A stretch of 32,796 nt of DNA from CAZWRV01 sp964636325 (GTDB taxonomy: Bacteria > Verrucomicrobiota > Lentisphaeria > Victivallales > GWF2-50-93), in contig CAZWRV010000072.1 in assembly GCA_964636325.1 (NCBI GenBank), positions 1 through 32,796 of the forward strand, given 5' to 3'. The stretch's first letter is position 1. Every line of letters starts with the position of its first letter. Position numbers and translations under genes: made by a program. Shown one piece after another: positions 5,951-14,468 of the stretch. Under the pieces are notes generated by a model. The model saw only the letters and a program-made list of their open reading frames with translations. It had not been told where the DNA came from and made no database searches.

Positions 5951-7855
5951 ATGTTCGGATTCTACAGGGTGGCGTCCGCGGTTCCCGAGATGCGGGTGGC
6001 CGACGTCGACTTCAACGCGGCGGAAATTACACGGCTGATGAGGGAGGCCGATTCCAGAAAGGCCTCGCTCGTAGTGTTTCCCGAGCTGGCGATCTCCGGC
6101 TACACCTGCGGCGACCTCTTCCAGCAGGACAGGCTTCTGTCCTCATGCGCCGAAGCGCTACGCGCCCTGGCAAAGGAGTCCCGCAGCCTGAAGCTAAGCG
6201 CCGTCATCGGCCTGCCGCTCCGCTACGGCAACAGCCTCTACAACTGCGCCGCAGTCGTCAACAAAGGGGAAATCAAGGGGATCGTCTCCAAGGTTCACAT
6301 CCCCAACTACAGGGAGTTCTACGAGAAGCGCTGGTTCCGCTCCGCCAGGGACATCAAGGCCGCCAAGCTCCGCATCGGCAAGGAGGAAATACCGTTCGGG
6401 ACGGATCTGGTCTTCGACTTCGAAGGCGTCTTCACGTTCGGCGTCGAAATCTGCGAGGACCTCTGGAGCGTAGTTCCGCCGAGCTGCGGACTCGTCGCGG
6501 CCGGCGCCAAAATCGTCGCCAACCTCTCATCAAGCAACGAACTCGTCTCCAAGTCCGAATACCGAAGGGAACTGGTCAGGCACCACAGCGCAAGATGCAT
6601 CTGCGGATACGTCTACAGTTCCTCGGGTGTCTGGGAATCCACGACCGACCTGGTCTTCGGCGGCCATGCGATGATCGCGGAGAACGGGACAATGCTCTCG
6701 GAAAATTCAAGATTCCAGCGGAAGAGCGAACTGCTCTGCGCCGACATAGACTGCCAGCGACTCGCAGGCCTCCGCTCCTCCGAAAGCTCCTTCGGCGATC
6801 TTCCGGCGCAGAAGCACCTGAGGATAAAAATCGACTCCTGCCATGACATCAAGGACACGGACAGGCATTTCGACGCCTTCCCCTTCGTCCCCTCCGATCA
6901 TACTAAAAGGGACGAGCGCTGCAAGGAAATTTTCAACATACAATGCGCAGGCCTGGCGAAGCGATTCGCCCACACGAAGTTGAAGAAAGCCGTAATCGGA
7001 ATCTCCGGCGGACTCGATTCCACTCTCGCGCTCCTGGTCGTGGAGGAAACTTTCAAGCTGGTCGGCCTGCCGCCTGAAAACATCGTCACCATCACCATGC
7101 CCGGATTCGGCACCGGCGACAGGACGCTCAGGAACGCCATCGCCCTCATCAAGGCGCTCAAGACAGACTTCAGGAGGATCGACATCCGTGACGCATGCCA
7201 CGACCACTTCAAGAACATCTCGCATCCGGGCAACGTCCACGACGTCACCTTCGAGAACGTCCAGGCCAGGGAGCGCACTCAGCTTCTCATGGACATCGCC
7301 AACAAGGAGGACGGCCTCGTCATCGGAACCGGCGACCTCTCCGAGATCGCGCTGGGGTGGTGCACATACAACGGCGACCACATGTCCATGTACGCGGTCA
7401 ATGCCGGAATACCCAAGACACTGATCCGCTACATCATCGCCTGGGTCGCTGATAACTCCGACGCGCACCTCAAAAAGCTCCTCGAGGACATCAACGACAC
7501 GCCCGTAAGCCCCGAACTGATACCGCCCGGGAAGAACGGCGAGTTCACGCACAAAACCGAGAACATCATCGGCCCATACGAGCTTCACGACTTCTTCCTC
7601 TATCACTTCATGCGATACGGCGCCGGCCCGGAAAAGATACTCTTCCTCGCCGAACGCGCGTTCGAGAACAGGTTCGGGAAGGCCTTCATCAGGAATACCC
7701 TTCAGACCTTCCTCCGCAGGTTCTTTTCCCAGCAGTTCAAGCGGAGCTGCATGCCCGACGGCCCGAAAGTCGGCCTCGTCGCACTATCACCGCGCGGCGA
7801 CTGGCGCATGCCCTCCGACGCCGAAGCGAAACTATGGCTGGAGAGCTGCGAATAA
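5951..7855 (+). CDS. nadE: Glutamine-dependent NAD+ synthetase
   Basis: A 634-residue two-domain enzyme that amidates deamido-NAD to NAD using glutamine and ATP. Residues about 5-290 form a nitrilase-type glutaminase domain with triad Glu45 (FPELAISGYTCGD), Lys114 (SKVHIPNYREFYE) and Cys168 (GVEICEDLW). Residues about 330-620 form the synthetase domain, with the ATP-binding P-loop SGGLDST at 352-358, the GTGDLSEIALGWCTYNGDHM motif and NAGIPKTLIRYI. Length agrees with the long class of NadE. No strong ribosome site precedes the ATG at 5951, but the protein begins at a sensible N-terminus. It probably stands alone; the next gene starts 155 bp later with its own ribosome site. Confidence 0.96.
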   Translation: MFGFYRVASAVPEMRVADVDFNAAEITRLMREADSRKASLVVFPELAISGYTCGDLFQQDRLLSSCAEALRALAKESRSLKLSAVIGLPLRYGNSLYNCAAVVNKGEIKGIVSKVHIPNYREFYEKRWFRSARDIKAAKLRIGKEEIPFGTDLVFDFEGVFTFGVEICEDLWSVVPPSCGLVAAGAKIVANLSSSNELVSKSEYRRELVRHHSARCICGYVYSSSGVWESTTDLVFGGHAMIAENGTMLSENSRFQRKSELLCADIDCQRLAGLRSSESSFGDLPAQKHLRIKIDSCHDIKDTDRHFDAFPFVPSDHTKRDERCKEIFNIQCAGLAKRFAHTKLKKAVIGISGGLDSTLALLVVEETFKLVGLPPENIVTITMPGFGTGDRTLRNAIALIKALKTDFRRIDIRDACHDHFKNISHPGNVHDVTFENVQARERTQLLMDIANKEDGLVIGTGDLSEIALGWCTYNGDHMSMYAVNAGIPKTLIRYIIAWVADNSDAHLKKLLEDINDTPVSPELIPPGKNGEFTHKTENIIGPYELHDFFLYHFMRYGAGPEKILFLAERAFENRFGKAFIRNTLQTFLRRFFSQQFKRSCMPDGPKVGLVALSPRGDWRMPSDAEAKLWLESCE

Positions 7856-8010
7856 TGATATGGTTTAGTCAGAAAAATTACTTCTCTCACAAAGCCACAA
7901 GGCGCAAAACGATTTCTTTTCACCGAATGATTTGCCCGCACAGTTCAGCTTTTCCAAAATACCATGATTCATACTGCCATCCAAGCACACTTGAACATTA
8001 AGGATTTCAC

Positions 8011-10293
8011 ATGAAACTCTGGTACAAGACTCCTCCGCGCGACTGGCTTGAAGGCCTTCCGATCGGCACCGGCCGCCTGGCCGCGATGGTCATGGGCACC
8101 TACAAGCTCGAACGCCTCGCGCTGAACCACGAATGGCTCTGGAAAGGCGTCAACCGGAACCGCGACACCGAGCCAAGAAGCCACCTCCTTCCCAACGTCA
8201 GGCGCCTCCTTCTCGAAGGCAAGTATGAGGAGGGCGCCAAGGCCGCCAACGAGGCATTCGGCGGAAGCGGCGGGACCAGCGGCCGCCCCAACAGGGTCGA
8301 CCCCTACCAGCCCGCCGGCGACCTCTTCGTCGAATTCAACCACGGATTCGTCCACGACTACCGGCGCGAACTCGATCTTGACACCGCAAGCGCCACGGTA
8401 TCCTACAGCTCCGACGGCGGCAGGTTCACAAGGCAGTATGTCGCGCATCTAGCCGAAGACCTGATCCTGGTCCGCATCGACAAGGGCGGCAAGCCCTTCA
8501 CCTGCACCGTCTGGCTCGGGCGCAACCACGATCCCGACTGCAGGCTCTCGTTCGAAACCGGCAAACAGTCGCTTTCAATGAACGGCGAAATAAAAGGGGG
8601 TGTCGAATTCAGCGTCTCGGCGGACGTCTTCACAAAGGACGGAAAGGCCGTCGTCCGGGATGGGCGCAGGCTTCTCCTCTCCGACATGACCGAACTCGTC
8701 CTGTCAATCAACATCGGCGTTTCCCCGGAGCCGGGCAAGGCGAAAAAGGAATGCAGGGCGAAGAGGCTGAAGGCTTCGTTTTCCTGGGACAAGCTTTTCA
8801 GAGCCCATGTGACCGAACACGGCCGCCATTTCGGAAGCATGAAGCTCGAACTGGACCTGGAAGAGCCCCAGCTTCCGACCGACGAACGACTCCGCCTCCT
8901 GCGCAACGGCGCGAAGGATCCGCAGCTCGCACAACTCTACTTCGAGTACGGCCGCTACCTCCTATGCGCCTCCTCCGCGACCGCCAGCCTTCCCGCGAAC
9001 CTCCAGGGCAAATGGAACGAGGACCTCCGTCCGCCTTGGGAATGCGACTACCATCACGACATCAACATCCAGATGAACTACTGGTGCGCCGAACCAGCCG
9101 GCATGCAGAACTACGTCGAGGCGCTGCTGCAGCATATCGAACGCTTCGTCCCCCACGCCCGCAAGGCGGCGAAGGATCTCTACGGATGCCGCGGCGTATG
9201 GTATCCGATCCAGACCGACGCCTGGGGCCGCTCCACCGCCGAATCATACGGCTGGGCAGTCTGGATCGGCGCCGCACCATGGCTCGCACAGCACGTCTGG
9301 TGGCACTATGAGTATTCGCTGGACGGAGATTTCCTCAAGAAACGCGCCTATCCGTTCTTCAAGGAGGTCGCCGCATTCTATGAGGATTATCTGGTCGAGG
9401 ACAAGGACGGCATCATGCAGATCGTCCCCTCGCAGTCGCCGGAAAACCGTTTCAAGGGCGGCGGGAGCCCCGTCAGTCTCGGCGTCTCCTCGACCATGGA
9501 CGTCGTCCTGGCCAGGCAGGCGCTGGACTACGCGATCAAATCTTCGGAACTGCTCGGCGTCGACTCCGAAAAAAGAAAAGAATGGCTCCGACTGCGCGAC
9601 AAGCTTCCGGAACTGAAAATCGGACGCCACGGCCAGTTGCAGGAATGGAACGAGGACTTCGAGGAGGTCGAGCCCTCGCACAGGCATGTCTCGCACCTCG
9701 TCGGAGTCTTCCCCGGCGACTCGTTTGACCCGGAAAGGACGCCGCAACTTTGGCGCGCCGCGGAAGTCTCGCTCGAGCGCCGGCTCGCCGCCGGCGGCGG
9801 CCACACCGGCTGGAGCCGCGCCTGGACCGCATGCCTCTTCGCTCGCTTCGGCCGCGCAAAGGAGGCCTGGGAGCATTTGAACCATCTAGTCTACGACTTC
9901 GCCACCGACTCGCTCCTCGACCTGCACCCGCCGCGGATCTTCCAGATCGACGGAAATCTAGGCGGCGCCGCGGCCGTCATCGAAATGCTCCTGCAGAGCT
10001 ACCACGGAGAGCTCCACTTCCTTCCCGCCCTGCCGCCGGAATGGCCGGACGGCAAGGTCTCCGGCCTACGGGCCCGCGGCGGCTACAAGATCGACATCGA
10101 GTGGAGAAGAGGCAGGCTCGTATCTGCCTCCATAACCGCTTCGTCATCAGGAGAATGCACCATAATCTACGCGCCGAAATCATGCACCGTCAAAGACTCC
10201 GGCGGGAAGAAGGTCGAAATCACACGCAAAGGCAGCCGCTTGACTTTCAAAACCCGCCCCGGCGGGAAATATGCGCTGGTGACCACCGCGTGA
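8011..10293 (+). CDS. GH95-family alpha-L-fucosidase-like glycoside hydrolase
   Basis: 760 residues with the full GH95 layout: N-terminal beta-sandwich (from WYKTPPRDWLEGLPIGTGRL), linker, (alpha/alpha)6 barrel and C-terminal beta domain. Barrel motifs are PANLQGKWNED near 330, CDYHHDINIQMNYWC near 350, AESYGWAVW, QEWNEDFEE near 546, HRHVSHLVGVFPG, GGHTGWSRAWT near 595 and FQIDGNLGG at 644-652. The Asn pair in INIQMN and Asp647 in QIDGN correspond to residues reported as catalytic in the family. GH95 enzymes remove alpha-1,2-linked fucose, or sometimes galactose, from glycans. There is no N-terminal signal peptide, unlike many GH95 enzymes, so it may act inside the cell on imported oligosaccharide. 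The ribosome site AAGGA precedes the ATG by 8 bases. Confidence 0.93.
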   Translation: MKLWYKTPPRDWLEGLPIGTGRLAAMVMGTYKLERLALNHEWLWKGVNRNRDTEPRSHLLPNVRRLLLEGKYEEGAKAANEAFGGSGGTSGRPNRVDPYQPAGDLFVEFNHGFVHDYRRELDLDTASATVSYSSDGGRFTRQYVAHLAEDLILVRIDKGGKPFTCTVWLGRNHDPDCRLSFETGKQSLSMNGEIKGGVEFSVSADVFTKDGKAVVRDGRRLLLSDMTELVLSINIGVSPEPGKAKKECRAKRLKASFSWDKLFRAHVTEHGRHFGSMKLELDLEEPQLPTDERLRLLRNGAKDPQLAQLYFEYGRYLLCASSATASLPANLQGKWNEDLRPPWECDYHHDINIQMNYWCAEPAGMQNYVEALLQHIERFVPHARKAAKDLYGCRGVWYPIQTDAWGRSTAESYGWAVWIGAAPWLAQHVWWHYEYSLDGDFLKKRAYPFFKEVAAFYEDYLVEDKDGIMQIVPSQSPENRFKGGGSPVSLGVSSTMDVVLARQALDYAIKSSELLGVDSEKRKEWLRLRDKLPELKIGRHGQLQEWNEDFEEVEPSHRHVSHLVGVFPGDSFDPERTPQLWRAAEVSLERRLAAGGGHTGWSRAWTACLFARFGRAKEAWEHLNHLVYDFATDSLLDLHPPRIFQIDGNLGGAAAVIEMLLQSYHGELHFLPALPPEWPDGKVSGLRARGGYKIDIEWRRGRLVSASITASSSGECTIIYAPKSCTVKDSGGKKVEITRKGSRLTFKTRPGGKYALVTTA

Positions 10294-10401
10294 GAGTCCG
10301 CGCGCTATTTCTATAAAATCGGAGATGGCGCCGATTTCGCTTGAACGCCCATCCTATCACTTATAACTTACCACCCCTTCCCCATCCAAGCGTCCTGAGG
10401 C

Positions 10402-11745
10402 TTACTTCCTTCCCGCTCCGCCGCCGGCCCTGCCCGCGGGGGCGGATCTGCCGCCGGCCGGGGCCGCAGACTTCTTAGCAGGGGCGGACGGCTTCTTCTT
10501 GAATCCGTTGCCCAGGATGTCGAAGTCGCCCTTGTATTTTGGGGGCTTCCCTTTTGAACCTGTCAGAGCCGTATTGCTTGTGATCTTGCCGTCGGAAGCC
10601 GTTCTTGCCGTCTTGCGGTCAAGCTCCGCGCCGTTCTTCCATTTCGTCTGGACGTCGGTGTTTCTAGTGTCGCCGTCCTTGGTGCTCTTGAGATCCTTCG
10701 TCCGGACGACTTCGCCGTCCTCGTTTTTGACTTCGGAATGGCCGGTGTAGCTCTTGCCGTCCTTGGTAAGAGTGCCGTCGACATCGTATTTCTTGCCTTC
10801 CGGCCCTGTGACGGTTCCGTCCTTGGTGACGGTGTTTCCGTCCTTTGTGATCGTGCCTTCGGCCTCCACGGTCTTGCCGTCCCTGGTGGTGAGCGTCTTC
10901 TTGTAGTCGATGGAGTCGCCGTCCTTCTCGTAGTCGGCGTCCAAGGTCCTTGACTTGCCGGTCTTTGTGTCGGTGACCTTGGCGTCGTGATGGACGCCGT
11001 CACCGTCCTTGGTCCAGGTTCCTTGGCGCGTCTGGACGACCTCGCCGTCCTCGTTCTTGACTTCACCCTGGTGCGCGACGGTGTTGCCGTCCCTGGTGGT
11101 CTTGCCTTCGTTCGTCCAAGTTTTGCCGTTCGGGCCTGTAGTCGTGCCGGTGTTTGTGACTTCGCCTTCGCCGGTCTTGGTGACCGTGCCCTGATGCGTC
11201 ACGGTCTTCGTGCCGTCCGCGTTGGATACCGTCTCCGCATGCTTTACAGCCGCGCCTTCCCGCGTGACCTCCGCCCGGCCGGCCGCGGCGACCTCGCCGT
11301 CGGCCTTCCTGACTTCGCCTTCGTCGGCTGCAAAGGCCGTCTCATCGGCGGCCGCCGCGTCGGCATCCTCTTCGCGGGGATCCGCATCCACATCGTCCAT
11401 GCCGAGGTTTTCGATCCGCTCCGCGGTTCCGGGGCACTTTTCCTCGATCTTGTCCTTGACGCCCTGCGGAAGGGCCGCATATGACGCCTTGAATTTCGCA
11501 AGAATATCCTGAGCCTTTTCGGCATCCTTGCTGATGACGGCCTCCCTGAACTGCTGCCCGAGCGAGCGCAGCTGCTGAATCTGCGCCATGACCTCCTTGA
11601 CCTTCTCCTGGTATGCCTCCTTTAGCTCGGCCCTCCTCCGCTTCAGGTTTTCATCCCGGTTCTGCGCGTCCGCACATGCCTGGAGCAAAAACGCCGCCAT
11701 CACAAACGCTATAAACTTGCCGCTCATCCTTCTTACCCCTTTCAT
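10402..11745 (-). CDS. Putative lipoprotein with charged helix and KDG-type tandem repeats
   Basis: 447 residues. The N-terminus (MSGKFIAFVMAAFLLQACAD) ends in a lipobox-like LLQAC, so Cys24 may be lipidated. Residues about 28-115 are a charged helix, likely coiled coil (KRRRAELKEAYQEKVKEVMA). An acidic, alanine-rich linker follows. Residues about 165-415 are degenerate repeats of roughly 12-20 residues built on T-K-D-G-x-T-V and G-T-V-T-G-P-x-G-K, consistent with a fibrous beta surface domain. The tail is rich in Ala, Pro, Gly and Lys (PAKKSAAPAGGRSAPAG), perhaps a wall- or nucleic-acid-binding end. The start at 11745 is supported by AAAGGAG 6 bases upstream. No known function. Confidence 0.85.
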   Translation of the reverse strand: MKGVRRMSGKFIAFVMAAFLLQACADAQNRDENLKRRRAELKEAYQEKVKEVMAQIQQLRSLGQQFREAVISKDAEKAQDILAKFKASYAALPQGVKDKIEEKCPGTAERIENLGMDDVDADPREEDADAAAADETAFAADEGEVRKADGEVAAAGRAEVTREGAAVKHAETVSNADGTKTVTHQGTVTKTGEGEVTNTGTTTGPNGKTWTNEGKTTRDGNTVAHQGEVKNEDGEVVQTRQGTWTKDGDGVHHDAKVTDTKTGKSRTLDADYEKDGDSIDYKKTLTTRDGKTVEAEGTITKDGNTVTKDGTVTGPEGKKYDVDGTLTKDGKSYTGHSEVKNEDGEVVRTKDLKSTKDGDTRNTDVQTKWKNGAELDRKTARTASDGKITSNTALTGSKGKPPKYKGDFDILGNGFKKKPSAPAKKSAAPAGGRSAPAGRAGGGAGRK

Positions 11746-11807
11746 GCTTTACTCCTTTGGAACTTTAACATAACTCGCCAAAATATTTTTTCACCCTTCA
11801 AGAAGCC

Positions 11808-11837
11808 GGCATGGATGCGGCTTCCCGCATCCATGCC
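11808..11837 (-). terminator. Strong hairpin between two minus-strand genes
   Basis: A perfect 13-bp stem, GGCATGGATGCGG with CCGCATCCATGCC, and a 4-nt loop (CTTC). It lies 23 bp after the stop of the gene at 11861-12421 and about 60 bp before the next ATG, where a terminator is expected. There is no immediate T-run on the minus strand; a T-run (GTTTT) follows on the plus strand. Confidence 0.5.
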
Positions 11838-11860
11838 GTTTTACCGTTCCTCCGCCGTCC

Positions 11861-12421
11861 TTACTTGGTGTTGCCGGCCTTCGGAACTATCGCGAACGGG
11901 AACACGAAGTTCCCGGCTTTGATCTCGCCTGTGGCGTTGTCGAAGGGAAGGTCGATCCTTATGAGCAGGCCGTCCGTCGCGCCGACGACTCCGGCAAGCC
12001 ATTCGACCCTAGCGGGATTTCCCGTGTCAAGGAGCTGGTCCCACCCCGATCCCGGGTGCGGCCCCTGCAAGTCCGGATACTTCTGCCAGCCGTCGTCAAA
12101 GAAGATTTTCTTCTCGACCTTCGCCCTGCCCTGCCCCATCTGAAGATAGCCGTCCCAGTTCTCGTAGTAGCCTCGCGGAACCGGCTTGACCCGGTCCAAG
12201 TTGCCCCACTGGATCAGGAGATAGGCCGTATAGGGATATTCCGTGCTCTTCCTGTTCTTCACGGAATAGCTTATCCGGCCGCGCAGCACGTCCATGCTGG
12301 AATTCATGTATTCGAAGTTCTCGCCCGACTTGACCATGCTCTCCGACCCCATGGCGCCGCCGCAGAAACTCGCCAGCACCACAGCCGCCATTACCAGAAC
12401 CGCCTTGCCCTTCGCATTCAT
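11861..12421 (-). CDS. Small secreted protein of unknown function
   Basis: 186 residues with a signal peptide (MNAKGKAVLVMAAVVLASFCGGAMG). The mature part is beta-rich and aromatic, with SYSVKNRKSTEYPYTAYLLI and a central WDGYLQMGQGRAKVEKKIFF strand pair. I see no catalytic motif and recognise no family. AAGGAG lies about 8 bases before the ATG. It precedes the repeat lipoprotein gene on the same strand, with a strong hairpin between them, so the two are probably separate units. A faint similarity to the secreted protein at 832-1584 may mean a shared fold. Confidence 0.82.
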   Translation of the reverse strand: MNAKGKAVLVMAAVVLASFCGGAMGSESMVKSGENFEYMNSSMDVLRGRISYSVKNRKSTEYPYTAYLLIQWGNLDRVKPVPRGYYENWDGYLQMGQGRAKVEKKIFFDDGWQKYPDLQGPHPGSGWDQLLDTGNPARVEWLAGVVGATDGLLIRIDLPFDNATGEIKAGNFVFPFAIVPKAGNTK

Positions 12422-12517
12422 GACACTTACTCCTTATTGTTGTTCGATCCCTATTTCCGATTTCATACGGAACTACCCCCCCGCGTCATGCGAATCTTTC
12501 ACCAACTTCGTTTTTTC

Positions 12518-12607
12518 TTCAGATTTTCCGTCGCATGTGTTTCAAATCCCTTATGACATTTGGCAATGGCCGTCTCCGCTTCCGTTGATTCGCGCCGAAA
12601 ATCTGAA
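12518..12607. repeat. Second segment bounded by TTCAGATTTTC inverted repeats
   Basis: TTCAGATTTTCCG at 12518-12530 and CGAAAATCTGAA at 12596-12607 form inverted ends that match those of the 643-780 segment. The interior differs. It lies in the 380-bp gap between divergent genes, about 65 bp upstream of the ECF sigma promoter; the rest of that gap shows nothing but the promoter. Confidence 0.4.
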
Positions 12608-12671
12608 CCTTGAACTCGTCCGGAACTGAAATTTCACCGCGAAGAATTTTCTCCGTTCCGTTGAGATTATT

Positions 12672-12700
12672 TTGACAGGACAATATTCTGCCCTTATTCT
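12672..12700 (+). promoter_or_regulatory. Predicted promoter of the ECF sigma factor gene
   Basis: Consensus TTGACA at 12672-12677, a 17-base spacer and TATTCT at 12695-12700. Transcription would begin near 12707 and leave a leader of about 95 nt. The housekeeping-type sequence suggests the sigma gene is not purely autoregulated. Confidence 0.6.
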
Positions 12701-12801
12701 ATGCTGTTCATCCTGTTCTCTTGTCCGTTTTTCACATATTTGCTACGAAGCGTTTGCTGCCCTTGCGTTTTTTGCGTTGAGATATTCCGGAGAGGTGCCA
12801 G

Positions 12802-13410
12802 ATGTCGGAAAATTCGATCTACAGGACCCGGGCCACGCTACTCATCAAGCTGCGCGACAGCCACGACGACGCGGCCTGGGCCGACTTCGCCTACTACTAC
12901 AGGAATTACATCTACAACATCGCCCGCAGGATGAACCTCGGCCACGACGACGCCAACGAGATCGTCCAGCTCGTCCTCCTCAAGTCCTGGAACAAACTCG
13001 GCGAATTCAACTACGACTCGGAGAAGGGGCGCTTCCGCGGCTGGCTCTGCCGCGTCACCGGAAACGTCATCAGGAACTTCTACCGCGACCAAAAGAAGCG
13101 CTACGTCTCCATCGAGGAGTTCAAGACCGACGACGGCCGCGACACACTCGAACAGTTCACCGAGCCCGAAATCGAAAAGATCGCCGACGAGGAATGGGAG
13201 GAATACGTCCCCGCGCTCGCCTGGAAGAACGTCCGCAAAAGCTTCGAGGAGAACGCCCAGAAGACCTACGACCTACTCCTCGAAGGCAAATCCCCCGAGG
13301 AGATCGCCGCCGCCCTCGGCATCTCAAAGAACACCGTCTACACCCACAAGAAGCGGATCAAGGAAAAACTCCTCCCCGAAATCAAACGCCTTAAGGCCGA
13401 GCTGGGCTGA
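12802..13410 (+). CDS. ECF-type RNA polymerase sigma factor
   Basis: 202 residues. Residues about 22-100 form sigma region 2, with FAYYYRNYIYNIARRMN, DDANEIVQLVLLKSW and the -10-recognition stretch FRGWLCRVTGNVIRNFYRD. Residues about 145-200 form region 4, with LLLEGKSPEEIAAALGISKN as a helix-turn-helix and TVYTHKKRIKEKLLPEI. The acidic linker and the wording of region 2 fit the ECF groups expanded in Lentisphaerota and Planctomycetota. The ATG follows GGAGAGG at about 9 bases. No recognisable anti-sigma gene is adjacent; the next ORF is a possible 45-residue membrane peptide. Its regulon is unknown. Confidence 0.93.
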   Translation: MSENSIYRTRATLLIKLRDSHDDAAWADFAYYYRNYIYNIARRMNLGHDDANEIVQLVLLKSWNKLGEFNYDSEKGRFRGWLCRVTGNVIRNFYRDQKKRYVSIEEFKTDDGRDTLEQFTEPEIEKIADEEWEEYVPALAWKNVRKSFEENAQKTYDLLLEGKSPEEIAAALGISKNTVYTHKKRIKEKLLPEIKRLKAELG

Positions 13411-13436
13411 CAATTAGACAGGATAACAGGATTGCG

Positions 13437-13574
13437 ATGAAATACGTTCTCGCCTGCAGTCTTTGCGGAACCACTTTCGCCTACTGGGGGTGCAGCCTCG
13501 GCTGGCTTGGAATCCCCCTCGTATGGCTTGCGCTGAGCTTTTTTGCGTTGGCGGCAGGCCAGGAATCAGACTGA
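13437..13574 (+). CDS. Possible small membrane protein (45 residues)
   Basis: An ORF starting MKYVLACSLCGTTFAYWGCS and ending ALAAGQESD, with two hydrophobic stretches (GWLGIPLVWLALSFFALAA is the longer) and three cysteines in the first 20 residues. An ACAGG ribosome-like site lies 6 bases upstream. It sits 26 bp after the ECF sigma gene and 57 bp before the nucleotidyltransferase gene on the same strand, so it could be co-transcribed. Hydrophobicity and position favour a real gene, but there is no family match to support it. Confidence 0.45.
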   Translation: MKYVLACSLCGTTFAYWGCSLGWLGIPLVWLALSFFALAAGQESD

Positions 13575-13631
13575 AGCCGGCTCAGCGGAAATTCGTGGAA
13601 GCATGTATCTTGGAAGAACAAGGAGGGAACC

Positions 13632-14417
13632 ATGAGACCGCATCATGAGAAGGCGATACAGAACCTGAAGAATAGGTACGAGCCTGACGACCGCTACCTG
13701 GCGCTGATCGTCGTCGGCTCGGTCGCCGCAGGCGGCGAGAGCGACGCCTCGGACGTCGACCATATCCTTGTCGCCACGGACGACGAGTTCGCACGGCGAA
13801 TGAAGGCCGAGGAAATCCATTACTGGACACTAGAGTTCTGCGACTACCCCGGCGGATATGTCGAGGGGAAGATCGTCGACCTCAATTTCCTCGAGGAGGC
13901 GGCGGCGCGCGGTTCCGAACCGGCACGCGCGCAGTTCGCCGGAGCGAAAGTCGTGTTCTCAAAGATCCCCGGCCTCGAAAAACTCGTGGCTGGCATCGCC
14001 AAATACCCCGAGCATGAAAGGGACCGCAAGATAAAGAGCTTCTACGCGCAGATGCAGGTTCTGCGGGGCTACGTCGAATACGGCGAGAAGAAAGGCGACC
14101 GCTTCATCGTTCTGCGCGCAGGCTCCGGAATCGCCCTTTTCGGCGGACGGCTGATACTGGCCCACAACCGGATTCTTTACCCGTACCACAAGTGGTTTAT
14201 ACGAGAAGTGAAAAAAGCTCCGGAAAAGCCGCCCGGCTTCGACAAACTTCTGGATTCCGTCCTCGAGAATCCGACCATCGCCGCCTGCGACGCGTTATGC
14301 AATAGCATAATCAACTTCATGGCACTGGAGAAATACGAACCAGGCTTCATAAGCCGCTTTGTCATCGACACGGAATGGTGCTGGAGGCAGGGCCCAGGCC
14401 CCGTAGAGGACTGGTGA
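13632..14417 (+). CDS. Nucleotidyltransferase-fold protein
   Basis: 261 residues. The Pol-beta-type nucleotidyltransferase signature is VVGSVAAGGESDASDVDHIL at residues 27-46: Gly29-Ser30 for the nucleotide, Asp41 and Asp43 for metal. A third acidic residue is likely in GKIVDLNF near 80. The C-terminal half is helical (SFYAQMQVLRGYVEYGEKK), like the substrate domain of aminoglycoside-type or minimal nucleotidyltransferases. The probable reaction is transfer of NMP to an unknown acceptor. AAGGAGG lies 7 bases before the ATG. The gene ends in tandem stops (TGATGA); the peroxiredoxin-like coding continues directly after them in the same frame. Confidence 0.85.
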   Translation: MRPHHEKAIQNLKNRYEPDDRYLALIVVGSVAAGGESDASDVDHILVATDDEFARRMKAEEIHYWTLEFCDYPGGYVEGKIVDLNFLEEAAARGSEPARAQFAGAKVVFSKIPGLEKLVAGIAKYPEHERDRKIKSFYAQMQVLRGYVEYGEKKGDRFIVLRAGSGIALFGGRLILAHNRILYPYHKWFIREVKKAPEKPPGFDKLLDSVLENPTIAACDALCNSIINFMALEKYEPGFISRFVIDTEWCWRQGPGPVEDW

Positions 14418-14468
14418 TGAGGCGGAAACTTACGGCTGACAAGGGTTACGCTAGTCGGCAAGCAGGCC

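Noticed and set aside
6707..7606. 299-codon minus-strand ORF inside nadE
   Set aside because: Antisense shadow of an enzyme with all catalytic motifs present.
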